A DNA stretch of 64,000 bases from Musa acuminata AAA Group (lineage: Eukaryota > Streptophyta > Magnoliopsida > Zingiberales > Musaceae). The notes under the pieces were generated by a model. That model worked only from the letters and a program-made list of their open reading frames with translations. It did no database searches and had not been told where the DNA came from. Below, piece by piece: positions 22,346 through 33,679 of this stretch. Position 1 is the stretch's first letter, and every line of letters starts with the position of its first letter. A program made the position numbers and the translations under genes. The stretch is from positions 19,032,001 through 19,096,000 of the forward strand of contig NC_088354.1 of assembly GCF_036884655.1 (NCBI RefSeq), written 5' to 3'.

Positions 22346-23974
22346 GTGAATGTTGAATCTCGTATTTTGATGATGAAACCACTTGATATGTGTTTATGAT
22401 TTAAACTGCATTTTGAGCGATGCAGGTCTACTCGATCAGGATTAGACAATTAAGGCAGGAGGAATTGACGTTGCGCCGGAGGAGATCACGTTAGGATATT
22501 GGATGGCAGAAGGCTTCGGACGTCGGGCATCGGGCCAAGAGCGGAATTGCGCCAAGGATATCGGCATTGCGGAAATCAACCGCTGATTGGGCAACAAGCC
22601 GCAAGAGAGGACGATGCGCCGAAGAATCGGACGAAGCGCCAACCAATGACGTGCCGGGCAACAGAATGTCAATTCGCTTTATAATAATTGTCTAGATCGG
22701 AGTAGAGTTTTTGCTTGTGTGTGCAGGATTAACTACGATAACGACGAAGACATAAAGCAAAACAAAGTGTCGGAGTCAAACACGAAGGATTCATTGCGAG
22801 TTCGAGAGTTCGACGGAAGTCCGAAGGTTCGTCGGGAATGCTGCCGGAACTAGTCAAGAATGAGTAGGGAGCTTGCCGAAGGGTTTTTCGGAAGCTCGCC
22901 GGAAGGTTCGTTGGAAGTTCGCGGAGCTCGCCGAGAAAGATCGGAGTTTGTTGAAGAAGCTCATCGGAACTCGCCAAGATCAAATCGTGAATTCTAGGAG
23001 CTTGCCGGGAGTCCGCAGAATGGTTTCCGAGAATTTATCGGAAGACCGCCGGAAGTTCGCCGGAAGCTCGCCGGAAGAAGTCTTGACTTACGAACTTTGT
23101 AATAGTTTAGAAAATGTCTTTAAATTCGTAGTTAGCACATTAATTAGGGTTAGAATTAGGTGTTAATCCTATAACCCAAGTAGGGGCCAATTGGGCCCGA
23201 GTTCGGACTGGTTTGGGCCAAGTTTGGAGCCCAACCAGTGAGCTGATTTGGCTTAGGCGGTGGCACCGCCCAGCACCCGAGAGCTGGGCGGTGACACCTC
23301 CTGGGCTGGGCGGTTGCACCGTCCAGCACCCGAGCGTTGGGCGGTGGCACCGCTTGGCTGGGCGGTGGCACCGCCAGCATCGGGAACATAAGAGAATTCA
23401 AATTTTTGGAGCCCAAATTTGAATCCTCTTGAGGCCTATAAATACCCCTCAAGTCTCAGCTGAGAATACAACTTTTTGAGCAGCAAGTGATTGAGAGAAA
23501 AGTCTTAGAAGAGTCTTTGCTAGTCTTGTTTTCAATTTGCTAGTGTTCACCTCCTTCTTTCTTGCTGAAAATCTATAAGAGAGTGAACCGCTTGTAAAAG
23601 TTGTAAGAGGGGTATTTACCCTTCCCTTTCAAGAGATTTGCTAGTGGAAGGTGGGAGCCTCATCGAAGAGGGGCCTCGCAAGTGGATGTAGGTCATTTGA
23701 CCGAACCATTGTAAAATCGACGTAATCTCTGGTTTGCATTTACTTATTGTCATTCATATTACTGCAAACCATTTGCACTTTAATGCTATACTGCTTTGTC
23801 TCCGTCTTACTTATCTCTTCAACTTAAAACGCAACCGAAACGGTTTTAAACGAAAACGTTACTTTTATCGTACGAAGTTTCCGAAAAGTGTTTAAATCGT
23901 GAAAAGTTTATCGCACTTCACCGCTGCACTAATTCACCCCCCCCTCTTAGTGCCGCTCCGATCCTAACAGTGAA
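22346..23974 (+). mobile_element. Solo SIRE-like copia LTR (copy C) with perfect 5-bp target duplication
   Basis: The LTR is 22,351-23,969 (1619 bp, TGTTGAATCTCG...GATCCTAACA), flanked by GTGAA at 22,346-22,350 and GTGAA at 23,970-23,974. Both Tat-integrase flanks continue one gene, so nothing else was lost. TATA box at about 23,437. Five GC-rich palindrome copies at about 23,257-23,375. A poly-C run precedes the end. The perfect target duplication suggests it is younger than copy B, whose duplication has one change. Confidence 0.95.
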
Positions 23975-26420
23975 GAGACAGGCACTATCGATCATGGTTA
24001 GGGGGATCACAAGTTGATGTTGTACCCAGGAATGCTTCTGGCATTATTGATATCAAGGCATGTATGTTATAACATCTCGATGCATGGTCAGCCAGTAGTA
24101 GCCTTACTTAAGGATCTTGAAGGCTAGAGTTCGTCTGCCAATGTGCACTTTGTAAATGCCTTAGTGGACTTCGGCCAATACTATCTTGGCTTTCGGGGGC
24201 ACCAAGCATTGAAGGAGCAGTTGGTTGAAGGACCTGCATTAGAGCTAGCTATTGATTTTGTAGTACTAGGCTTGGGCATGTCTAAGTCGATGAGATGCAA
24301 TCAGATTGATCGGCAGTATCCCGTCCCTTTTGTAGTGAAGGATCTCTTCCATCCAGTTCAGCATAATTTCTACTACGATGATATCTTAGGCTGTAATGGT
24401 CCGGGGGGTGAGTGTCTTGATCTTCAATGGGAACTCCCTTGTTGACCTTGCCGAAGCTAGCTTGGCTAATGTGTCGACCTATGTGTTCTCTGCCCAAGAA
24501 CCCTTGTTATTGAGAAACGGAGGATGCACTTGCGAGTTGGCATACCTCGGCCAAGTACTTCACCATGGTTGCATCTCAAGCTTCATAGCTTCCATCAATG
24601 TCGCTTACCACTAGTTGCGAGTCGCTGAAAACCTCCAGCTCTTTCACATGCAACTCCAGCGCGAGTCAAAGCCTCGACAATAGTGCCTTGTACTCAGCCT
24701 CATTATTGGTGGCTCTAAATTTGAATCAGAGGGCATGCTCATATAGCTGGTTGTTTGGCCCCTTTAAGATGAGCCCCACTTCTCTTACTGCATTGGCCGA
24801 TCCGTCGACATATAAGGTCCATTTTCATTGGCACACCCTTGGTTGTCGGTTGCTTCTATAGGGGCCAGTTCGAAGTTGAAGTTGGCCAACACTTGGCCCT
24901 TTATGACATTTCTTATAAAGTATTAGATGTCAAATTCTAAGTTCGATCGACCATTTGAGCATATAGTCAAAGACATTAAATTTGGAGAGGATATGTCGAA
25001 GTGGTTGGTTAGTAACCACTCTTATTATGTGGGCTTATAAGTACGATCGTAGCTTCCTTGCCACCTGCACTAGGGCTAGTACTAGCTTCTCAATGAGGAG
25101 GTATTACTTCTTGGGCTCATTTAGGATGTGGCTGGTATAGTAGATGGGTTGTTATGTTCTTTGTCCTCCCGTATTAGTATCGAGCTGACCGCATGGCCTG
25201 AGGCTGCAAGATACAAGCTGAGCAGCTTGATTGGACTGGCCAAGGTGAGTTGGGGCAATTAGGCAAGGTGCGCCTTCAGCTTCTCGAAGGCTTCCTTGCT
25301 TTCCGAGGTCCACACAAAGTCCTTGGAGTGCTTCAGAGCTCAGAAGAAGGGGAGGCATTTAACGCCCGACCAAGATAGGAATCGATTGAGCACTATTAGC
25401 CTTCCGGTATGGCGTTGAACTTCCTTGATCAAGTGGGGTAGCTACATTTTGGTTATTGCCCGGATCTTCTCGGGATTTGTGTCCACCCCTCTCTAATGGA
25501 TGATAAAGCCAAGGAACTTGTCAGAGCTAACCTCAAAGATGCATTTGGAAGGATTCAACCGCATATCGAACTTCTTGAGTGTTCGAAATGTCTTAACCAG
25601 GTCTGCTAAGTGTGTGTCGACTGCTTTACTTTTTACAATCATGTCATCGACGTATACCTTCATGTTCTTCCCAATCTAGTTCTTGAATATCTTGTTGACC
25701 ATCCTTTGATATGTGGCTGTGGTATTCTTTAAGCTGAAGGGCATGATCTTGTAGCAATATACTCCTTGGTCGGTGATGAAGGCAGTATACTCTTGGTCAT
25801 AGGGAGCCATCTAGAGTTGTTTGTAACCTGAGAAGGCATCCATGAACATGAGGAGTTCATATCCTTAGGTGGGTGCCATCTATCAATTGATCTATCCTCG
25901 GGAGGGGATAACAGTTTTTTGGGCATGCCCTATTGAGGTCGATATAGTCAACAGACATCCTCCAGCTTCCATTAGATTTCTTGACTAGAACTACATTGGA
26001 CAGCCATTGAGGGTAGTTTAGTTTAATTATAAATCATGCTTCTAGTAGTCAGTCCATCTCGTCGCTAATTGCCTTTTGTCAATCAGGGGCAAACTTTCAT
26101 GTCCTTTGCTTCATAGGACGAGGCTTAGGAGAGATATCTAACTGGTGTTGTGCGACCCTTGGGTCGATTCCTGGCATGTCTTTAGGAGACCAAGCAAACA
26201 CATCAGCGTTTTCGCAAGAAGATTGATGAGTTGAACTTGGTCTTTTTCTAGAAGAGCATACCTGACCTTAATGACCCTGTCAGGTCGGTTCTTATCGAGG
26301 GGGACTTCCAGCACTTGTTCGGTTGACTCGGGATGAGGAGGTGTTTTGGTTGTCTCGAGGATCCGCTAGCAGTAGCTCTGGCTTCAGTTTTTTGGGTAGC
26401 AAGACTACCGTCACGTAACA
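23975..26420 (-). pseudogene. Reverse transcriptase, two RNase H domains and integrase zinc region of the Tat element
   Basis: Minus-strand reading from 26.4 kb: MPGIDP and MKQRT linker, NVVLVKKSNGSWRM (about 25,985-25,945), the catalytic YVDDM at about 25,643-25,657, then LNPSKC. The first RNase H follows. The second, archaeal-type RNase H begins WTLYVDGSAN near 24,823 and includes FRATNNEAEYKALL. The integrase zinc region leads into 23,975. Many stops are present. The order RT, RNase H, second RNase H, integrase is specific to the Tat lineage. Confidence 0.8.
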
Positions 26421-26790
26421 TTGCCTTGATTCTCTAGGATTGCTCCTTACCTCCCCGATCATGGCTCAGGTCGGGAACTTCACCGCCTAATGGTAAGTGG
26501 ATACAATCGCCCGGAGCCACCTATTGGGCTAGCTGAGAGATGAGGGGTGTAATGGTCAACATCATTCCTACCAATGCCTACATTTGATGGGTGAGACTAA
26601 GAAATGCCTCAGTAGGCACCATCAGTTGTCTCACTCTGACCTCAGGAGATGAGAATCTAGGGTCATTAAATAAGTGCCAATAACGCCTCGGGGGTTTGAG
26701 CAGAGGCATTCCCAGGAGAACAAGTAGCGGCCTATGAGGGAGAAAGCGGAGTGAGCAGCGGGTGCCACCTCAGTTTAAGCTGATGTTTTC
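26421..26790 (-). pseudogene. gag N-terminal remnant of the Tat element
   Basis: The minus strand shows PRRYWHLFNDP, EAFLSLTHQM and TPLISQLAQ, resembling the N-terminal region of plant Tat gag proteins. The gag core and protease that should follow before RT are missing, so an internal deletion joins gag N-terminus to the pre-RT region. The upstream edge at about 26,790 is a truncation; no 5' LTR is seen. Confidence 0.6.
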
Positions 26791-27898
26791 ATTTCAGTTT
26801 CATCTCGCCTGTAAACATAATTGAATAGCTTTTGGTCCAAAGTAATTCAAGCTAGCTTAATTTCAGATGTTGTCCTGTGTTTAAGCTGATTAGCTTGACA
26901 GACAGTAGAAGTTATTTTCACATTATAATGCCTAATAATCTGGTTTTTTTTGTGACAATTTTCTCCATTTTACGCCGCATGCTATCTATCAGCAACCTCT
27001 CACCCTTCCTGAGGAAGAATGACCAAATTCCAAGCTTGGACTGATGCAGCCAATGTTCTTTCAACTCCAGGTCATTACTGAGGATGTGAAAGCCAAGGCT
27101 GGAAATGAAATCAAGTGGATTGGCGTTCCTTTGTCATCCCCTAAACAAAGGCTTACCTGATGGCATTATCCTCCGACCGAACTCAACAGACTCTCGTGTT
27201 CTGTTGCACTCTCTCTGCTGTCTAATGTGGAGGCTTGGGAATAAGAACAATGTTGCTGTTCCCTCTTCTCAACAGTCAAATGAGAACAGGCTTTTGATCA
27301 AAAGCAAGGTTTTCATTGGCCAGTCCAAACAAATTAGTTGTCCTTGAGCTATCCACTTGAGCTAATCAATGGTGCTTGTGCTGTAAAAAGAAAATGGCCT
27401 TCGTAGGAGCCTTGCAAATAGCTTTTTCTTTCTATCAGAGTGCAAGTTTTCGTCTCATGATTGACTACTGGACACTGTAGCATGCTTTTATTGGATGTGG
27501 TTAACTTCTAATGTTCATGTAGTTAACCTTTCTACATAATCTATTCATTGAAGCAGATAAGAGAAACTGATGAGAATTTCCAAATTTTGGACGTTAATAT
27601 AAGAAACTTTCTTAGACAAAAAAGAAGATAATAAATCTTAAGATGGTGTCAGAGATATCTATGTATAAAACCTGATGTACCATGAAAAAATAGAAGCCAT
27701 GCATGCGAAAAGGTATCTTCAAGGGAAATGGAAGCGTTTCAAGTGCCACTTTCTCCAGTATTACTCCATCAATAAGCTAATTTAATCCATATGCAGTGGA
27801 AATTAACAGCATCTACGTGATGACCTTCCATTACATTGCGCAGCTCGAGTTCAGACGGTGGAGCCATGTATGTCCGTTGTTGCTTGCACTTTTGTCAG
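26791..27898. other. Sequence without recognised gene
   Basis: About 1.1 kb between the retroelement nest and the AT array. A short open stretch near 27,070-27,170 is followed by stops and has no recognisable domain. I see no transposon ends. Confidence 0.4.
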
Positions 27899-28465
<567 letters not shown>

Positions 28466-28499
28466 TAATCTCCCGTAGTTGTGTCCATCTGCATGCTAA

Positions 28500-29241
28500 C
28501 TAGTGGAGAAGACTTAGGGTTTTGGGGGAGTTGACAGTCTCGAGCTTGCCCGAAGTCATGGGGTACTGTGCTGGGAGAGGCAGCGAGTTCATGTGCCTGC
28601 AGTTTGGACACGAAGGAGATGACCTGAACAGCATGACAAGGAGATGGCAGTTTATGCACACCACTGCAACCATGTTTCCGGTAAGGGTGTATTTCTTTGC
28701 TTCTTCGTCTGGATTTGTGGAGTTAGCCTTCTCATCTGAGGTTGGCAAGGATGAGATGTTGAGCTCCAGGTCAAGCTTTTGCTCCTTTGGCTTCGTCCAG
28801 CTCCTTCTCAATGTCTTCCTGTTCAAGTAATACATCCTTCCAGACTGCAACACATTGCAACATCATAAGAAAGAAGACAATTAATGTGCCAAAATCTCAT
28901 GATATGAGTTATAATAGATAACCAAAGATTAGTGTCAGAGAGATGGGAGAGATGATCACTCGAAGATCTAGGCATTGCTCCCAATCCAGTGGCAAGGGAT
29001 CATTGAGCTGGAGATCAATACTAGTCTGAATCATCACAGGATCAGACCAAGTTTGCTTCCTCTTCCTCCGCGAATTCGCATCCGACTCTGAAGATGAGCT
29101 GTTTGTTCTCCCACATAAGAGTGACAGGGAACCACCCAGCGAAAGCTCCGGGTTGTTCACAGCTCTCAACTCGAGCACCTTCCTCTCCTTCTCTCCACCA
29201 AAAGGAATCTCTTTCTTGGCCATCGGGATCTCCTTTATCAT
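28500..29241 (-). CDS. WW-domain protein of the CFL1 (CURLY FLAG LEAF1) type
   Basis: Two coding exons on the minus strand: 29,241-28,960 and 28,844-28,500, joined across a 115-bp intron with GT and AG ends. The product is about 208 residues. The WW domain spans the junction: LPLDWEQCLDLR before and SGRMYYLNRKTLRRSWTKP after, giving the two tryptophans and the aromatic pair. The C-terminus carries MVAVVCINCHLLVML and SCPNCRHM, a CX2C pair repeated after 12 residues, as in plant CFL1-like proteins. That family includes a regulator of cuticle formation in rice and Arabidopsis; the role here is inferred from the family. The start could instead be the second ATG, six codons on. Confidence 0.85.
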
Positions 29242-29880
29242 TCTTTGCTACTCGGATAGTGGACCTTGTATGTACAATGAGGGAAAGAAGGAAGAAGGCT
29301 GCTTCTATATATGGAGAAGAGTAGAGGAGAGAGAGGGGGGGGGGAGGGGGGAGAACTGAGGAAGAGGATGTTGGAGTATGGTTTTGGTGGATGGAGTACA
29401 TGCAGGAGGGGTTATGATACTTAAGAGGGTTCTTAAAGAGGCTTCATCCGACCCTATTGAAAGGATCACGTACAGGCCAAGCATTTAAAGTAAACAAGTA
29501 GAGATCTTAAATGGCCTCAAATGCCACCATTTGGAACCTCTCCCTACATGACTGAGTGTTTCAGCAATTTATCCAATTAGAAGGAGCAAAAAACTGTCTT
29601 AAGTTTTTTATTTTTTAATGTCTCTTTCAATCCTTAGTAACGTGTCATTATTTTTTAATCCTTTTTTTAATTTTAATTATCTTCTTCTTGTTCGCAACGA
29701 TAGCTATTCAACTAATTTTTTTCAACATTTAACCTTTTTATTAACTCCATCCTTTTGGAATCTGGTACGATGTTGAAGTCGACGATGATGAGTGAGTGAA
29801 ACTAACCATTAATTAATATACATTATGTTAGACATCGATTAAACCCCAAAACTTTAACTCGTTAAATTGCAGGCCAAACC

Positions 29881-29884
<4 letters not shown>

Positions 29885-29957
<73 letters not shown>
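29885..29957. repeat. (TA)n microsatellite
   Basis: About 73 bp of uninterrupted TA. Confidence 0.95.
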
Positions 29958-29962
<5 letters not shown>

Positions 29963-30292
29963 TTATGTCGGCGGGGAGCTTTGAGTAATCGATTTAAGAA
30001 AACAAAGCCTTGAAACAACTTCACCATGCACATTGGAGCTCCATCTAATTATGGAGACCAACTAGTATAGATAGTTGCAACTAAGTCATAGATTGCGTTA
30101 CAGGGTTGCAAAAAATGTGCTATATCTGTTTGTCATGATCACGAGCTAAACATTAGAAGCTTGACACTAAGAAAAACATTATGATAAGCCATGGAGGCTA
30201 CAGAGCATCCTTTCCTCGTTTTCGTATTGATCATCTCTCATATACCATCCGCATACATGCATGTAAGACCAGCATTAAACTCCCACGAAGTA

Positions 30293-30323
<31 letters not shown>

Positions 30324-30402
30324 CTGCTCCTCGTGGGTGAGCATTCATTCATGGCCGTGCCCAACCCTTATTCTGATACAGAAGCGAAGAAGACGTACGT
30401 CA

Positions 30403-30428
30403 CAGCGAGAGAGAGAGAGAGAGAGAGC
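30403..30428. repeat. (GA)n microsatellite
   Basis: About 12 GA units, preceded by a short (AT)n run at about 30,291-30,320. Confidence 0.9.
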
Positions 30429-32429
30429 AATAAATATCTGCAAGCTCACCGCCATCATCATCACCATGAAGCAAAATAGGCAAAGGCACGAGAGAAGGAA
30501 CACAGAGGAAGTGTTGCAGCTTCCACATATCACAATTCGCCAGGTGCACAACCCTCAGTAAGTACTTAGGGTGTTCATCTTTGGTAGCTGGAGCATGAAC
30601 ACCTATTCAATGTTGTGATGTTACATCTCTCCCAGGTTTAAATGCCACAGCACAGACCTTGGCTGATGAATGATCCCAAATTGACCCCATCACTCTGTGC
30701 ATAGATCTGATCTATACATTAAATGAAGTGCACTCTTTTGTGCAGATGCATGTTTGTTCTCCTTAAAAACAGCTAATAAGAGAAGCACTTCCGAAAATGT
30801 TGGATATCTATTTTCACTAATTATAGGGATGAAATTGTAGAAGAATACCAATTAAACTTGGAACTTTCTTTTTGTTGTTTGGTTAAGTTTTTTGTGTTGA
30901 TGATTTGATCGGAATGTTTTGAGTTTGATGTTTATCTTTTGTCTTTTAAATCTTCTACATTTCAGTGCTCAATTGACTATATCATTAGAGTTGCATTTAA
31001 ACAGCAATTTTTTCAGATTAAGATTTTATTTTATATACTTTGGCGTTATTCGTTTTGTGTGTTTTATTTCTAATACTGCACTCCTTCGTTGTCCAACTAT
31101 TGTTAGCTCAAACTCAAATTCATCTAAGAAGTTCGGCAAGAAGGATATATCAGTAGGATTCAGTAAGAGGAAAAACAAGTTAGGGATAATATTTTTCCTC
31201 ATCCATTTTTTTTAGAAATATAAATACAGTGTCTTCGTTTAGACATCTGATTGGTTAGTTTATTATTATACAAATGATGTGTCTCAGGTTTAAATATTTT
31301 TAATTACTAATTTGATCATGAGAATCATTAATTATTAACTACTATTAATATAATTATTTTTTTCTTAAAAGATAAATCATGAATGCGGACTTTGATCTCG
31401 GGATCTTATTGACAAAATCTTTATTAACTAAATTAGCAATTCGAAATTTATCGAAGGAGGTCTCATACTTTCAATATTTGTTAGATGAGTCTAGTATATT
31501 ATCATATGATCCAATGATGTTTTAAACCTTTGATCCTTGATAAACAAATATGGTACATTGCGAATAAACTAATATTTAATATGTAAAACAATATATGAAA
31601 TATGGTTTCAGAAACCTTTGTTAAGTAAGGTTTCAAATTCTAAACCTTTGTTAAGTGAATTTAATATAAATATATTAAATAAGATTTTGAACCTTAGGTT
31701 GTGATGACTATCACTAACTAATATTTTATAGGTAATGTAATATAAAGAAGACAACTATTGTGATGAAGAACAATATCTTGATGCACAAGACATGGAGATG
31801 TCTTCATAACTAGTACTAAAATAACACCATCAAACAAGATGTGCATTGAAGACCAACTCAATCCACTCCTGCAAGCATTTAAATTCCATTGTTTGATTGA
31901 TCAACAAGCTCCACAAATAGGAGAAGTCAAGCTTTTCATGTGTCTGACACTCTCTCCTTGAATGCAGCATTGATTCTTGCCCTATCTGTATAAGAATTAA
32001 TCACCAGCGTCACTGCTTCAAAGATTTATGCTTCCTCTCTGCAGCAACTTCTCCAATTAAAGATGGCAGTAATTGGCCAACACGTTTAGCTGCTTGCTCA
32101 GCCTCCTGTCCTTGGATCCATTAAGTACCCCCCAACAGGCTTTCATGCCACCATCTACTGCAAGATTTAGAGAGCGCCATCAGAATGCATGAACCCCAAT
32201 CTCCAAAAAAATTTCCATGTCAGAAATGGGAAGGAATGAGGTTGTTAAGTTGCATTGTGATGTGAGATTGTCCAGTTTGTATTGAAGCAGTTTAAACAGC
32301 TCTGCAGATGCATATTGATTGAGCCTTTCTGCACATCTGCAGCACAAACTCCTTGCTGGATGCTGGAGATGGTGAATGGTTCTGATCCTTGGAGCAAGTG
32401 TTTGGCCAATCTGTTGGAAATAAAACTCG

Positions 32430-32691
<262 letters not shown>

Positions 32692-33212
32692 ACCAGATTT
32701 TTTTTTCTATTTTCAATCTATTTTAGGTTTTTTTTTCTGAAAGTAAGCACACTCCAACATATTAACACTCGGATGCACCGGTAGAATAGTGATTGAAGTG
32801 GTAATCGATATACAAAAATACAAACCTTACAAGAAGGAAAGATAAAATTATATCTTAGACAAGGGTTCATACCTCGAGATTTTTTTTTTTTATCTTCCCT
32901 CTAATTTTTGATAATATATTATTTTTTAGATTTATTAATCGGAATAATTGGTTTGACAAGCATGCAGCAAAATAATCCTAACAAAACACCACATGAACTG
33001 ATGCACAAAATAATTTCCAAGACAAGGAACCAGATATGTATAAATATATGAGAATGCCCATTGCATATACAATAGCCATGAAATAGAAGCAACACTAGCT
33101 GCCTACATCCTTCTGCACTTCCAAGCTCCATACTGAATCGAAACCTTTTAACATTAAGCAAGGCTTACATACTGAATGAATGAGAATTCGGCTTCTATTT
33201 GGGAATTCCATC

Positions 33213-33671
33213 TTAACTAGCAAGCTTGAAAGCATCAATGAAAAGCCCATATGTGAATCCCATCTTGAAATTGTTTAGTAGCGCAATAGGAAAGGTTACT
33301 TTGGGCCGACTGTAGTAAAATCTGGTCACATACTCAGTAAGAAGAACACATACCACTGCAGCAATTACATCATTCACACCCAAAGCACCAAATGACAGAG
33401 AAATTGTTTGTGCAACATAAAAGCCACCCAACAATGAGATACCACCAAAAAGTGCTCTGCGAGGACGGCTTCTGAAGTAATTCCTTGAGGCATCTGGGAT
33501 GAGGCGAATGATGTCAATTAGTCTTCGTGGGCCCTCATTTTCCTGTACTGCTCGAATACTTCGGTATCTGGGTGAATACTTCTGTGTCATTTTGTATCTC
33601 TGAAGGTAGAACTTTTTTTGTGAACCAAAGCCAAGGTTGGGCACTTGGACAACAGCTCCACCGCATGCCAT
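33213..33671 (-). CDS. Ycf20-like chloroplast protein (DUF565)
   Basis: Single-exon CDS of 152 residues. After a basic N-terminus comes RRLIDIIRLIPDASRNYFRSRPRRALFGG, then two or three hydrophobic segments (LLGGFYVAQTISLSFGALG and DVIAAVVCVLLTEYVTRFYY) and PKVTFPIALLNNFKMGFTYGLFIDAFKL, the pattern of the Ycf20 family. Ycf20 is plastid-encoded in algae; nuclear relatives in plants go to the chloroplast, and one affects non-photochemical quenching. The transit peptide here is short. A good splice acceptor (TTTCTCTTGATCCATAG) ends eight bases before the ATG, at 33,680, so a noncoding first exon lies upstream, possibly near 36.0 kb. Confidence 0.85.
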   Translation of the reverse strand: MACGGAVVQVPNLGFGSQKKFYLQRYKMTQKYSPRYRSIRAVQENEGPRRLIDIIRLIPDASRNYFRSRPRRALFGGISLLGGFYVAQTISLSFGALGVNDVIAAVVCVLLTEYVTRFYYSRPKVTFPIALLNNFKMGFTYGLFIDAFKLAS

Positions 33672-33679
33672 TTTTTACA

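Larger units (their letters stand above)
2341..26790 (-). mobile_element. Decayed Tat-type Ty3-gypsy element, split by three insertions
   Basis: Minus-strand polyprotein remnants appear in the order gag N-terminus (about 26.7 kb), reverse transcriptase (about 26.0-25.4 kb), RNase H, a second RNase H (about 24.8-24.4 kb), integrase zinc region and core (about 24.1-22.0 kb) and integrase C-terminus (3.4-2.9 kb). Two RNase H domains between RT and integrase, plus tandem repeats downstream of pol, are known hallmarks of the Tat lineage. Much of gag and the protease is gone, no LTRs are visible and stops are frequent. It is the oldest layer of the nest because all other elements interrupt it. Confidence 0.8.

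Noticed and set aside
24143..24861. Plus-strand frames of 72-100 codons
   Set aside because: Shadows of the minus-strand second RNase H and integrase of the Tat element.
30181..30561. 126-codon plus-strand frame
   Set aside because: Contains translated (AT)n and (GA)n repeats and no domain.
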